A stretch of 64,000 nt of DNA. Origin: Oceanispirochaeta sp. M1. Lineage in GTDB: Bacteria > Spirochaetota > Spirochaetia > DSM-2461. The notes under the pieces were generated by a model, which worked only from the letters and a program-made list of their open reading frames with translations, did not search any database and had not been told where the DNA came from. Both the position numbers and the translations under genes were made by a program. The stretch is from the NCBI RefSeq assembly GCF_003346715.1, contig NZ_QQPQ01000013.1, positions 89,751 to 153,750 of the forward strand, read 5' to 3'. How positions within the stretch are numbered: the first letter of the stretch is position 1; each line of letters opens with the position of its first letter. Below are positions 25,059 to 34,535 of the stretch, in pieces.

Positions 25059-27662
25059 GTGAGGACCTTTGGTAGTAGTACTGAAACTCATCGGGTATTT
25101 CATCTTGGAACAGAATGCTATATTCTCTATCTCGGAAGCGATCAGGACGATGATGATCCGTTCATTCGAATCGGGAATACCCCCGACCTTCCCGATCTGC
25201 TGCACAAGATAACTTCGAAGATTATTCTGACTTCTTCTTATACTGGAAATCCTTTTCTGGAAGTTCAGTATGCAAGACGACACAAGCTTTCCTATCTTGG
25301 GGATGTGGACATAATTGAACACTTCAGAAAATTCTTTCAGGGTCTCCAGCTTCCTGCCAGAGAATTGAATGATTACCGGCAGGTAAAGACAAGAGAAAAC
25401 AGACATACCCTTTATTTTTATAACAATGGGAATATTCATCTTAATTTTGATGAAACCCTTTTGTTTGATCTCCATAAAAGAGAGCAGAAGGATCTTCACA
25501 GTTATCAGCTCTGCGATAGTGTTAAAGCACTTTTCCTTAAAAATCCTCTCCGCTATACAAGAGAAGAATTAAATAGATCAGGTTTCTTTATTTCTGAAAA
25601 CGGCAAATTTTATCTAATACATAAAAACTGGATATCTCTGGATCTTGAGGATCAGTATTTTGCTTCTCTTGCATCACAGGGTATTGATCCGGATGAAGTT
25701 AATTCTGTCTTTACTCATTTATCAGAACAGGAAATGGGGCAACCTGAAAGGGAAGCATTAGTTCAGATAATTAAAAGAAGAACTCTCCGTAATAAGAATG
25801 TCACTGTCCTGACTACAAAAAAAGATATTACAGATCATCTTCTCCATCTGTTTCCAGACGGCCAGAATACTACCGCCGTTCGTCCCTTTCTGATGGAAGC
25901 GGGGCAGGAACTTATAGAGAGAGGGATGACCGCAGTTGTTAAAGAGAATACTCTGAGCATTCAGTTCGCTGCAAAAGAGAATCTGATTATTCCCTACAGC
26001 TCTTCAGGCAATGGCGTACCGCGCTGGGCCGGATGGCATATCTCACTTGATAGAAAAACTCTGACTCATAGAACTGATGAAGGTGTAGAGACAGAGCTTA
26101 AAACTCTTAAAGGTTTTCCCCTTCTCCTTGAAAGCACAGTACCTCTGGGAGCTGCCCTTGTAAGCAAATATCTAACTTTTCTGCATACCTACCTTGAAAC
26201 CTGGGAAGGCCGGGATTCCTGGACAGCACTCTATGATCTGGAGGATCTGACCAATAGTATTCTGGAGGGAACAAAGGTTAATGGAGCAGGCAATGTTCCG
26301 GATATCAAGGCAATAACTCCCGGTCTAGAGTATATCTTCCTTCACAATGTAATAGAAATTTTGAAACAGCATGCACGTCCTCAACCGGAAACAATGATTG
26401 GTCATCTCAGTAGAATGATAGAGAATCTTTCTGATCCTTCACCTCTGATGCCGGTACTTGGAGATCTTTTTACAGGAAAGAACGGACCCTTTATTTTATA
26501 CAGGATCAGCAGCAGTAAATTAAATCCTCATAATTTCAGAAAAGCCGAAGAAATCAGTGAACAGATGAAACAGCTTCAGACTCCTGATGTCAGAAAGTTT
26601 AAGAGTGAGAAGAAACGTCTTCAGGATCTTCTTGAAAATCTTTACGGTGCAGGACCGGCAGTAAGTTCCTATACTTCAAGCCCTAAACCTGCAGAAAAAA
26701 AGAAAGAGACCACATCGTCTAAACCTTCCCAGGGAGCGGCCGCTTCAAGCAGCACTGCTGCAGAAAGCGGACCTGGAGGATTCGGTCAGAAACCGGCAGT
26801 AAGAAGGCCCCCGGCAAAAAGCCGCAGTAAGGCTCCTCTGCTTATTCTTCTTCTAATCCTTCTGCTGGCAGCCGGCGGGGCAGGAGCCTATTTCTTATTC
26901 AGTAACGGGGATGATTCTCCGAGAATTGTGAAGACAGATACAGGCAGCGAAAGTTCCGGCAGCAGCGAAAGTTCCGGCAGCAGCGAAAGCTCCGGCAGCA
27001 GCGAAAGCTCCGGCAGCAGCGAAAGCTCCGGCAGCAGCGAAAGCTCCGGCAGCAGCGAAAGCTCCGGCAGCAGCGAAAGCTCCGGCAGCAGCGAAAGCTC
27101 CGGCAGCAGCGAAAGCTCCGGCAGCAGCGAAAGCTCCGGCAGCAGCGAAAGCTCCGGCAGCAGCGAAAGCTCCGGCAGCAGCGAAAGCTCCGGCACAGTT
27201 GAAAGTTCCGGCACAGTTGAAACTGTTGTTGAAACAGAACGCCGACCTGTAACTACCGAAGAGGCTCTGGCATATCTGGAAATTGATGACATAACAATTA
27301 CCCTGGTAGACATCCATCTTGTATCAAATGACATTGCGGTGAACAGTGGTTATCGTGATCTGGACTACCGCGTCAATGAAGGAAATAACCCTGACTGGAT
27401 TTATGCCGGAAATGAATTAATCATGCCGGACGGTTCTGTCTACAATGTTGTAAGGGGAGATTCTATCTGGTTTATCGCTTCAAGACTTATAAGGCGTGAA
27501 CTTGAAATTGATCTTAAAAAAGTTGCAGAGTTGGAAAATAAACTGAGCAATTCAGATCTGTCAAATTCAGAGAAAAAAGTTTTAGTCGATGATTTAATGG
27601 CAATTGCAGACAGAACAATGAGTGAACAGTTGAAGGGAAAATTGGTAAATCAATACAGGTAA
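25059..27662 (+). CDS. Membrane protein with large cytoplasmic domain, SSESSG repeat linker and LysM-like domain
   Basis: 867 residues, GTG start with GGAGG 7 bases upstream. Layout: residues 1-540 unrecognised and soluble-looking; 540-590 Ser/Pro/Lys-rich linker; one membrane segment at about 592-615 (APLLILLLILLLAAGGAGAY) preceded by Arg/Lys, so the N-terminal part should be cytoplasmic; 630-718 an SSESSG repeat tract; then a C-terminal domain with VYNVVRGDSIWFIASRL near 793-810 and NPDWIYAGNELIMPDG just before it, both LysM-like. I infer a protein linking the cytoplasm to peptidoglycan. It sits 185 bases upstream of cfpA. The N-terminal domain matches no family I know. Confidence 0.7.
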   Translation: MRTFGSSTETHRVFHLGTECYILYLGSDQDDDDPFIRIGNTPDLPDLLHKITSKIILTSSYTGNPFLEVQYARRHKLSYLGDVDIIEHFRKFFQGLQLPARELNDYRQVKTRENRHTLYFYNNGNIHLNFDETLLFDLHKREQKDLHSYQLCDSVKALFLKNPLRYTREELNRSGFFISENGKFYLIHKNWISLDLEDQYFASLASQGIDPDEVNSVFTHLSEQEMGQPEREALVQIIKRRTLRNKNVTVLTTKKDITDHLLHLFPDGQNTTAVRPFLMEAGQELIERGMTAVVKENTLSIQFAAKENLIIPYSSSGNGVPRWAGWHISLDRKTLTHRTDEGVETELKTLKGFPLLLESTVPLGAALVSKYLTFLHTYLETWEGRDSWTALYDLEDLTNSILEGTKVNGAGNVPDIKAITPGLEYIFLHNVIEILKQHARPQPETMIGHLSRMIENLSDPSPLMPVLGDLFTGKNGPFILYRISSSKLNPHNFRKAEEISEQMKQLQTPDVRKFKSEKKRLQDLLENLYGAGPAVSSYTSSPKPAEKKKETTSSKPSQGAAASSSTAAESGPGGFGQKPAVRRPPAKSRSKAPLLILLLILLLAAGGAGAYFLFSNGDDSPRIVKTDTGSESSGSSESSGSSESSGSSESSGSSESSGSSESSGSSESSGSSESSGSSESSGSSESSGSSESSGSSESSGSSESSGSSESSGTVESSGTVETVVETERRPVTTEEALAYLEIDDITITLVDIHLVSNDIAVNSGYRDLDYRVNEGNNPDWIYAGNELIMPDGSVYNVVRGDSIWFIASRLIRRELEIDLKKVAELENKLSNSDLSNSEKKVLVDDLMAIADRTMSEQLKGKLVNQYR
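26946..27212 (+). repeat. 18-bp coding minisatellite (SSESSG)
   Basis: Thirteen head-to-tail 18-bp units run from 26961 to 27194 with unit AGCAGCGAAAGCTCCGGC. The last twelve (26979-27194) are identical; the first differs at one base (AGT for AGC). A 15-base partial unit precedes (26946-26960) and a diverged unit encoding TVESSG follows (27195-27212). All stay in frame. Confidence 0.95.
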
Positions 27663-27760
27663 TGAAAATGAATAATGAATACATATTCTGGGTTTTTTTA
27701 AAAAAAGACGTTTTTTTACTGTTAAATAGGCTTTGATAAAAAAAATCGTGACAATGAATT

Positions 27761-27788
27761 TTGAAAAAGATATAAAATGTAATATAAT
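27761..27788 (+). promoter_or_regulatory. Promoter of cfpA
   Basis: TTGAAA (27761-27766), 16 bp, TATAAT (27783-27788), in an A/T-rich stretch. The leader is about 50 bases and ends with GAGGAGAG before the ATG. The near-consensus boxes and strong ribosome site suit an abundant structural protein. Confidence 0.7.
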
Positions 27789-27847
27789 TGGGAATAATGA
27801 AACAGGTATTTCCATTTGTTTGTATAAATTAAAATGAGGAGAGTATT

Positions 27848-29833
27848 ATGGCTGGTGATCTTCCTAGAAGTCCTAATGTATTTCACCCAACTAAACCGTC
27901 AGCAGTAGGTTCAAGAAACAGTCTTGCCCAGGACGGCCGTCAACAGAATGATGAATTTGAACGTGTCATACAGGAAGAATCTGAAAAGGTTCTAAAAGAG
28001 ATTGAGACTAAACTACCACAGGAAGTTCTAAAAGAACTTGATGTAATGGGTGGTCTGAAACAGAAACTGTATAACTATTACAACCAGAACTATCAGAACA
28101 TGTTCAACCGTTATGTTGTAACGACTGAAGATGAGATGGTGAAGAAGATTCGCGGTTTCATAGATAAAGAGGAAAATAAGGCTCTTGCCCGATATACCCC
28201 GAAAGAAATCTCTGAGATGCTGGATCAGATCGGTGGAGCTGACAAGTTCAACACCGGTGAGATCGAAAAATCAATAGTTAACATGTACGGACACCTTCAG
28301 GGGCATGTACAGAGAGGTCTCAATGACCTTGAAAATGAAACCAATGCTCTTCTGAGACAGAAGACCGATGTTGGTGCATTTATCCGTGGTGAGAATGCAT
28401 ACTCCATCATAAAGTGTTCTTTTAAAGACAATGCATTGAAACCCAAAGTTGTTTCCGATGTTAAACTGTCAATCAATATCCTTGAATCTGAATTGATCTC
28501 TCCGATCATCCAGTATCAGGCATCTGTTGAGTACATCATCAAAGATCAGATTTCCAAAACAATTTCCGAGTTTATTGACAGAGAAATTGAAGTTTTCCAG
28601 GATCAGATGGTTGATGAAGGTAAAGAAGAACTTACAGATTCCGAACTGATGTTCGAAAGAATCAAAAAAGTTCCCGATTTCACTGATGATGATAAAGATG
28701 ATGACAACTCCAAGAGATTTGCCTTTATGGCAAAAAACCTTGTAGAAAAAATCGAAGGACTGAGAGCTGAGATTCCCAGAGAGGAATTTGACCCACAGAA
28801 CATCAGAGAAAATATCAAACGGATCGTTGATGATGAAAATATCAGAAACAGAGGTTTTAATACCGCCGTTAACAATCTGACATCCATTCTGGATACCAGT
28901 AAAATGGGTTATCAGTTTATTGAAAACCTTAAGAATGCCCGTGAACTGATTGTTAAAGAATATGAAGATTCAGATCCTAAGAGACTGCCTGATGAAAGAT
29001 ATCAGATCAGACTTAAATTCTATGACAATGATCAGCTTGAGAATCTCAGAAAGAACTACGATCAGCAGATTGATGAGTTCAGAAAAGAAGTTCTTCACCT
29101 CTGGGATGTCGTAGAAGTTGTTTACCAGGGTAAAAAATCCCGAGGTAAAATCAGCGATTTTGATGATCTCAGCAAAAAAGTTTCAGGAACCATCAAGAAG
29201 CAGATTAAAGATATTTCCGGTGATCCGACCTATGAAGAACAGGAAAAGAACTGGAATGAGATTATGACTCTCCGTGTTGAAGACACAGATGTAGAGAGAC
29301 TTAATCAGACTTATGTCTATGAAAAAGAACTTCTTAAGAAGATGCTTCGAAAATGCAGAGAAAAAGTAGCTGTTATCTTCGGTTATGAAAATCCAAAGAT
29401 GAGAGTTGTTACCGACCAGAGAATAGACTTTCTGGAAAAAGAAGTGGAAGAGTTTGATTATCTTATCAATCCCTACCATGTTCAGCCAGGTCTTATACTT
29501 GATGTTGATATCACAAGTATCAAACGTAAAAAGTATACTCTGAACGCCATGGCTAACGTTATGAACGAATTCCTCAATGGAGTTTCTAAAGGATTCCAGG
29601 ATGCGGCATTTGCTTCATTCAAGAGACGTCGTTCAACTGTTCGTGATGACATTGATCAGCAGTTTGGTGATTCTGAAGTTGGTGGCATGGCTCCTTCAAC
29701 CAATGAGTATGCTAAAAAGCTGAAGGGACTTAATGCAGAAGCAGAAGCAGAAGCTCCTAAAGGTAAAGCAGATGTGACTCCTTCCAAATCTAGAAGGAAG
29801 AAAGTTAACCTGGATGAATTAAGCGAGATCTGA
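27848..29833 (+). CDS. cfpA: Cytoplasmic filament protein CfpA
   Basis: Spirochaete-specific structural protein that forms the cytoplasmic filament ribbon under the inner membrane in treponemes. 661 residues, close to the roughly 680 I remember for Treponema CfpA. No signal peptide or membrane segment. It is acidic, strongly helical and coiled-coil-like (for example [20 protein letters not shown] near 38-57), with a basic C-terminal tail ([14 protein letters not shown]). The call rests on size, composition and the gene order cfpA, short unknown gene, ppdK, which from memory matches T. pallidum TP0748-TP0747-TP0746. Strong promoter and ribosome site. Confidence 0.8.
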   Translation: MAGDLPRSPNVFHPTKPSAVGSRNSLAQDGRQQNDEFERVIQEESEKVLKEIETKLPQEVLKELDVMGGLKQKLYNYYNQNYQNMFNRYVVTTEDEMVKKIRGFIDKEENKALARYTPKEISEMLDQIGGADKFNTGEIEKSIVNMYGHLQGHVQRGLNDLENETNALLRQKTDVGAFIRGENAYSIIKCSFKDNALKPKVVSDVKLSINILESELISPIIQYQASVEYIIKDQISKTISEFIDREIEVFQDQMVDEGKEELTDSELMFERIKKVPDFTDDDKDDDNSKRFAFMAKNLVEKIEGLRAEIPREEFDPQNIRENIKRIVDDENIRNRGFNTAVNNLTSILDTSKMGYQFIENLKNARELIVKEYEDSDPKRLPDERYQIRLKFYDNDQLENLRKNYDQQIDEFRKEVLHLWDVVEVVYQGKKSRGKISDFDDLSKKVSGTIKKQIKDISGDPTYEEQEKNWNEIMTLRVEDTDVERLNQTYVYEKELLKKMLRKCREKVAVIFGYENPKMRVVTDQRIDFLEKEVEEFDYLINPYHVQPGLILDVDITSIKRKKYTLNAMANVMNEFLNGVSKGFQDAAFASFKRRRSTVRDDIDQQFGDSEVGGMAPSTNEYAKKLKGLNAEAEAEAPKGKADVTPSKSRRKKVNLDELSEI

Positions 29834-29834
29834 T

Positions 29835-30806
29835 ATGACTCAAAACATCAGCGATAATAAATATAATTTGTTATCCACCAGAGCAGGTTTTAACCTCGCT
29901 CTGGGGCATTTTAAGACGGCCCTCTCCTTCTCTTCTGATGTAGAAGGGGGCTATAATCTTGCTGATGTACTGTCTGAAGCTATTGAGGAGGGATCTATCT
30001 CTCCTCAGCAGCTGAGGCCTGTACTCAACATACTTCTGGTTGATAAGTTCTCTTATCAAATCAAAACAGAAAATCTGAGAGATGCAGTAGATTCGGTGGA
30101 TGATCTCATCGCAGCTGTTTCTCAGTGGACCATGCTGGATGTTGTTCTTGCCTTCTATAACTCCAGCGGGGATATCTCTGTGATAAACCCGTCCAACAAG
30201 GACCATTGGGCCCCTGTCATACCGCTCAAGCGGGATGAGTTGATGGTTTGTTTTATTAAAAGTCGAAAAGAAAATGATCTGAAAACCGAACAAGCGGCAT
30301 GCATCGATCTATTTAATCTCCTGTACGGCAAAAAAATCAAGGTTAAAAAATCATTTATTAATCCTGATTTTGTAGCGGAAGAGAGGGTAGAAGTGAGGAC
30401 TCCTGAATCAAAACGGGAACAAGATGTTCAAGCAGCACCCGAAGAAGCCGCTGCACCGTCACGTGTTGTGAATACCGGAAAATCCTCGGCAAAAATTTCT
30501 GTTCTGGTTACCAACGAACTGTTTCATAATGGTAACGTTGAAGCCTGGAAAAAAATAATGGCCAGTTACAAAGGTAAACACCCCGGATTGGATGTGAATA
30601 TCTGGTATGATGGTGAAAAGATCAATGATATAAATACGCTCTTCAAATGGGGCAAGGTAAAGCATGGTACTCCGATTATATTTAATGTGGTCGGCGACGA
30701 TATTAAAGACGTATCCAAGCTTAAAAAATACTTTTTTGAGGGTGCAAGTGCCCGTTATGAAGTGTTTTTAAGAGGCGCCGTCAATAGTGTTCTCGATCTC
30801 TTTTAG
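29835..30806 (+). CDS. Conserved spirochaetal protein between cfpA and ppdK
   Basis: 323 residues, soluble. Two parts are visible: an N-terminal helical region (1-165) and a C-terminal alpha/beta region (about 220-323), separated by a Pro/Ala/Glu-rich linker (PESKREQDVQAAPEEAAAPS). The C-terminal part starts KISVLVTNELFHNGNVEAWK. No family recognised. It begins one base after the cfpA stop and ends 30 bases before the PPDK-like gene, so the three are co-transcribed; a role with the filament is inference from this conserved order. Confidence 0.7.
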   Translation: MTQNISDNKYNLLSTRAGFNLALGHFKTALSFSSDVEGGYNLADVLSEAIEEGSISPQQLRPVLNILLVDKFSYQIKTENLRDAVDSVDDLIAAVSQWTMLDVVLAFYNSSGDISVINPSNKDHWAPVIPLKRDELMVCFIKSRKENDLKTEQAACIDLFNLLYGKKIKVKKSFINPDFVAEERVEVRTPESKREQDVQAAPEEAAAPSRVVNTGKSSAKISVLVTNELFHNGNVEAWKKIMASYKGKHPGLDVNIWYDGEKINDINTLFKWGKVKHGTPIIFNVVGDDIKDVSKLKKYFFEGASARYEVFLRGAVNSVLDLF

Positions 30807-30836
30807 TGAGTACTTGTAGAAAAAGGAATTGTCTTT

Positions 30837-33443
30837 ATGGATATTTATTCTTTCAGCAGTGAAGTTTTTACCCAGGATGAGGATGTTCTGGATGCCTTAG
30901 GTTACAGAGGCAGACGATTGATGCATCTGGCAGGTCTTGGGATACCTATCCTTCCGGGTTATGTACTGACTAACGATTCTTTATTAGCTGAGCTGGAAAG
31001 TCCCGGTTCAAATGATAAGATGGTTCAGAATTCCATATCCAATATGGAAGATGTAATCGGCAAAAAATTTGGAGATGCCAGTAATCCTCTGCTGATTAAA
31101 TATGTTCTGAGTCCTCAGCTGAATATGATAGACACTTTTTCAAGTCTTCATAATGTGGGTCTCTGCAGCAGTACAATAGATGGATTTTCCTCTTTTGTGG
31201 GCGAAGAGTTTGCCTATCATGAGTATAGAAACATGCTGCGCAGAGTTATAACTCTTGATCTTGAAATAGAATCGGACAGCAATAGACGCAAGCTTCTGGA
31301 AAAAATGATCAAATCATTGAAAGCCTGTAAGAATGTTACACAGACCAAGGAATCTCTTTTGGAATTGGAAGGGCTTTATCCTGCAGAGTTTTTCTCAGAC
31401 TCATGGGCACAGCTTGAATATATACAGACTCTCTATACGAAATATTTGAAAGATTCTGTTTCCATTAATGATTCTGCTCTCCTTGTTCAGGCCATGACAT
31501 TCGGTAACTATGGTAAAAAGAGCTATTTCGGTTCTTATTTTACCAGAGATATAGTGACCGGAAAAAATGAGCTTAGTGGTGATTTTTTTATGAACTCTTT
31601 CGATGCAACCAGCACCGAGGGTCAGCCCATTAAGAAAATTTCAAAAGCCATATATCAGGATCTTGATTCTATGGCACGACAGCTTGAGAATCATTATAAA
31701 GAAATCCGTCAGATAAAATTCACAGTAGAAGATGGAAAACTCTGGGTAATTGATCAGCAGGAGGCCGAAGGTAAGTCTACACAGGCACATATCCGAACAC
31801 TGCTTGATCTTAACAAGGCGGGGATTGTTAGTGATGAATACATGATCAATGACATTCAGCCAAACCGTCTGGCTGAGATTCTACATCCGGTCATTGACCG
31901 TAAATCTGCTGAAAACTTACCCTCTGTTAAAGGTGGAATTTCAGGATCTGTGGGAGCCGCTATGGGTAGAGTTTACTTTACCACAGATGCACTCATGAAA
32001 GAATATCGGATAACCACTCAAAGAGGTCTTGAGTCCAATCTCATTCTTATTATGAGATCCACTTATGCTGAAGATGTAAAGGCAATTGAAGTATGTCAGG
32101 GTGTAATCACCTGTGAGGGAGGCTATGCCTCTCATGCTCCGGTAGTTGCCAGAAGCCTCGGTAAAGTAGCCATGGTGAATCCTGATCTTAAAATTTTAAA
32201 ATCAGGTGTGAAATTCGGAGAACGGTTGGTGAAAGAAGGAGATTACATCACTCTGGATGTTCCCTCCTATGATAAACCTACAGTTTATTTTGATAAAGTC
32301 GGGCTGATAAAACCTAGTATTGAAGAGAGCGGTATTCTTGAATTTCTGGATGTGGTGCAGAAGTTTATTGGTGATTTCGATTGCCATGCAAATGCAGATC
32401 AGCCGAAAGATGCACAGCTGGCTAAGTTGTTTCATGCTGATGGTATCGGACTCTGCCGGACAGAGCACATGTTTTTTAATGAAGAACGAATTCCCTTGTT
32501 CCGCTCTCTGATTATCACTGATGATATGAAGGATCGGTACAAGATTCTGGATAAACTGGGTAAAATGCAGACTTCAGATTTCTATAATCTTTTCAAGATT
32601 ATGGAAGGACATCCTGTCACAATTCGTCTACTGGATGCACCGCTCCATGAATTCCTCCCTCATACAAGAGACAGTATGCAGGAATTCATCAGCTATTACA
32701 GAAAAGGTCACCCTAAAGCCACGGAAGCGGATATTCGTCTGCGCTGTGATATGATGGGTGAAGTGAATCCCATGCTTGGTCATCGTGGTATACGTGTTGC
32801 AATTTCAAAACCTGAAGTTTATGCCATGCAGATCCGGTCTATATTTGAAGCTCTTTATAAGTTGAAAGTGGAAGATGATATAGATTGTCAGCCTGAGATT
32901 ATGCTACCGGTTGTCATGTCTCACAGAGAAGTGAAAACAGTTCGTTTTGGAAAGAGAATTGAAGGTGCTGAGATCCTTGGTATAAGAGATATTGAGGAAG
33001 CTGTACGGCAGAAGTATGATATACCGGCACTACCTTATCAGGTTGGTACTATGATAGAACTTCCCGGGGCCGCTCTGAATGCTGATAAGATTGCACGCTA
33101 TGCAGATTTCTTCAGTTTCGGAACAAATGATCTGACCCAGACTACCAATGGTATCTCAAGGGATGACTTCAACTCATTTTTCACTGATTATAATCAATAT
33201 GACCTTCTGGAGAGAAATCCATTCAAGTACCTGAATGAACCTGTAAAGGAACTGGTTTCCATTGCAGCAGAGCGGGGGCGTATGGTAAGACCGGATATGA
33301 AACTGGGATTGTGCGGTGAGCATGGTGCAGAGCCTGAGAATATCAAGTTCTGTATGGATACGGGACTCAACTATGTGTCCTGTTCGCCCTATGGTATTCC
33401 CATAGCTAAACTGGCAATAGCCCAGTTTAATCTACAGAAATAA
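30837..33443 (+). CDS. ppdK: Pyruvate phosphate dikinase homologue with altered ATP-binding domain
   Basis: 868 residues. The central and C-terminal parts look complete: phosphohistidine His433 in GGYASHAPVVAR, DGIGLCRTEHMFF, RLLDAPLHEFLP, NPMLGHRGIRV, FFSFGTNDLTQTT and the catalytic Cys826 in GLCGEHGAEP followed by VSCSPYGIPIAKLA. The N-terminal ATP-grasp region is different: where PPDK has the VRSGA...SMPGMMDT stretch, here it reads KYVLSPQLNMIDTFSSL, without RSGA. The TFGNYGKKSYFGSYFTRD segment is also altered. Glycolytic pyruvate/PEP conversion with ATP is therefore uncertain. Third gene after cfpA. Confidence 0.82.
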   Translation: MDIYSFSSEVFTQDEDVLDALGYRGRRLMHLAGLGIPILPGYVLTNDSLLAELESPGSNDKMVQNSISNMEDVIGKKFGDASNPLLIKYVLSPQLNMIDTFSSLHNVGLCSSTIDGFSSFVGEEFAYHEYRNMLRRVITLDLEIESDSNRRKLLEKMIKSLKACKNVTQTKESLLELEGLYPAEFFSDSWAQLEYIQTLYTKYLKDSVSINDSALLVQAMTFGNYGKKSYFGSYFTRDIVTGKNELSGDFFMNSFDATSTEGQPIKKISKAIYQDLDSMARQLENHYKEIRQIKFTVEDGKLWVIDQQEAEGKSTQAHIRTLLDLNKAGIVSDEYMINDIQPNRLAEILHPVIDRKSAENLPSVKGGISGSVGAAMGRVYFTTDALMKEYRITTQRGLESNLILIMRSTYAEDVKAIEVCQGVITCEGGYASHAPVVARSLGKVAMVNPDLKILKSGVKFGERLVKEGDYITLDVPSYDKPTVYFDKVGLIKPSIEESGILEFLDVVQKFIGDFDCHANADQPKDAQLAKLFHADGIGLCRTEHMFFNEERIPLFRSLIITDDMKDRYKILDKLGKMQTSDFYNLFKIMEGHPVTIRLLDAPLHEFLPHTRDSMQEFISYYRKGHPKATEADIRLRCDMMGEVNPMLGHRGIRVAISKPEVYAMQIRSIFEALYKLKVEDDIDCQPEIMLPVVMSHREVKTVRFGKRIEGAEILGIRDIEEAVRQKYDIPALPYQVGTMIELPGAALNADKIARYADFFSFGTNDLTQTTNGISRDDFNSFFTDYNQYDLLERNPFKYLNEPVKELVSIAAERGRMVRPDMKLGLCGEHGAEPENIKFCMDTGLNYVSCSPYGIPIAKLAIAQFNLQK

Positions 33444-33466
33444 GAAAAAGTTATATTCTTGATATG

Positions 33467-33504
33467 AACCCCTTTGGTTGGACAAAAATCCAGCAGAAGG
33501 GGTT
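33467..33504. terminator. Hairpin between convergent ppdK and J-domain genes
   Basis: AACCCCTT (33467-33474) pairs with AAGGGGTT (33497-33504); an inner TGGA/TCCA stem is possible. No long T run, so a weak two-way terminator is the likely role. Confidence 0.5.
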
Positions 33505-33520
33505 TCGTATTTCTTACTAA

Positions 33521-34408
33521 TCAGCTTTCTGAATAATTAAAGAAATTATACTGCATTTCATACTCTTCACGGCGTATCTCTCTCAGGCTGTCTGCAAGGT
33601 TGTGGCAGATTTTGAAAGTCTTATCTTCATCCAGTGCTGGAAATCTTGTCTGTAGGTATATGAGTTGATTCCAGCATTGAGTAAAACTTGTATTAGCACT
33701 CATTTTTCTAAAATTATGTACCAGGTGGGGGACCAGATAGTCCTTTATGGAATAAAGCATGTATTCCTCCATCAGATCCCAGTGTCTGTTCAGGAGAGGA
33801 TGATCAGGGATGTGACGTTCATCCAGCTGTATATAATGAAAGAGGTTTCCCGTGAAGCGAAGAAACAGATTGACTGCATACTGATCATATTCGGTTTTGC
33901 AGTACTGATCCAGTTCTGTGGTTTTATTCACTGCATCATCAAATATTCTAAGAGATTCTCTGTAACGGAAACGTCTGACTCCCTCATAGCGTAATTTTCT
34001 CTTCTCCAGGCCATATTCAAAAAAGATCTCCGATGCTTCTGTGTAAATATTGGATATATTAAGTATTCTTTTATAGAGATCGGGAGTTATTTCCTGATTT
34101 ATTTTACTATTTTGTTGCTTTTTTTTGTGAGCTTTTAGATTTTGCTCATTTGTGTCTTTATTTTGCTCTTTTGCTGGTTGATAGTTTGGATTCTCTTGAT
34201 TTATTTCGTTATTTGATTCTAAATAGCTACAACATGCTTCATAGGCCAGGTTGATTTCAGTCATCTTGTTATGTGACCATTCCTGGTTCTTAGGGTTTGA
34301 GTCGGGGTGGTATTTCTTTACCAGCTTCTTATAGGATTTTTGAAGATCTTCTTTTGAAAAATCTGTTTTCAATTTGAAGATCATCATTGAGCGATGAATA
34401 TCCGGCAT
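33521..34408 (-). CDS. J-domain protein
   Basis: 295 residues. The N-terminal 65 residues form a J domain with the HPD motif in KKYHPDSNP (about 33-41), which stimulates a DnaK-type chaperone. A Lys/Asn/Gln-rich low-complexity stretch follows (about 75-105). The remaining 190 residues are helical and unrecognised, so client and purpose are unknown. No glycine-rich or zinc domain, so it is not DnaJ itself. Convergent with the PPDK-like gene, divergent from ilvB. Confidence 0.8.
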   Translation of the reverse strand: MPDIHRSMMIFKLKTDFSKEDLQKSYKKLVKKYHPDSNPKNQEWSHNKMTEINLAYEACCSYLESNNEINQENPNYQPAKEQNKDTNEQNLKAHKKKQQNSKINQEITPDLYKRILNISNIYTEASEIFFEYGLEKRKLRYEGVRRFRYRESLRIFDDAVNKTTELDQYCKTEYDQYAVNLFLRFTGNLFHYIQLDERHIPDHPLLNRHWDLMEEYMLYSIKDYLVPHLVHNFRKMSANTSFTQCWNQLIYLQTRFPALDEDKTFKICHNLADSLREIRREEYEMQYNFFNYSES

Positions 34409-34475
34409 GTTAAGTCATTATATTCTATAATCTTTCCGGTGAAAACAGAGGGATTAATTATTTTGATTTCATAGT

Positions 34476-34503
34476 TTGCATTTTTAATCATTACCAATAT
34501 AAT
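34476..34503 (+). promoter_or_regulatory. Promoter of ilvBN
   Basis: TTGCAT (34476-34481), 16 bp, TATAAT (34498-34503), followed by AAGGAGGAG (34524-34532) and the ATG at 34536. The leader is only about 26 bases, too short for a leader-peptide attenuator. Confidence 0.65.
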
Positions 34504-34535
34504 TGTGATTAATTTATAAATTTAAGGAGGAGCAG

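Noticed and set aside
26961..27194. CRISPR-like array
   Set aside because: Units are contiguous with no unique spacers and encode SSESSG in frame.
26888..27334. Long open frames on the minus strand across the repeat (Leu/Pro/Glu or Ala/Gly rich)
   Set aside because: They are by-products of the 18-bp repeat read in other frames; no ribosome site or family match, and the plus-strand protein explains the region.
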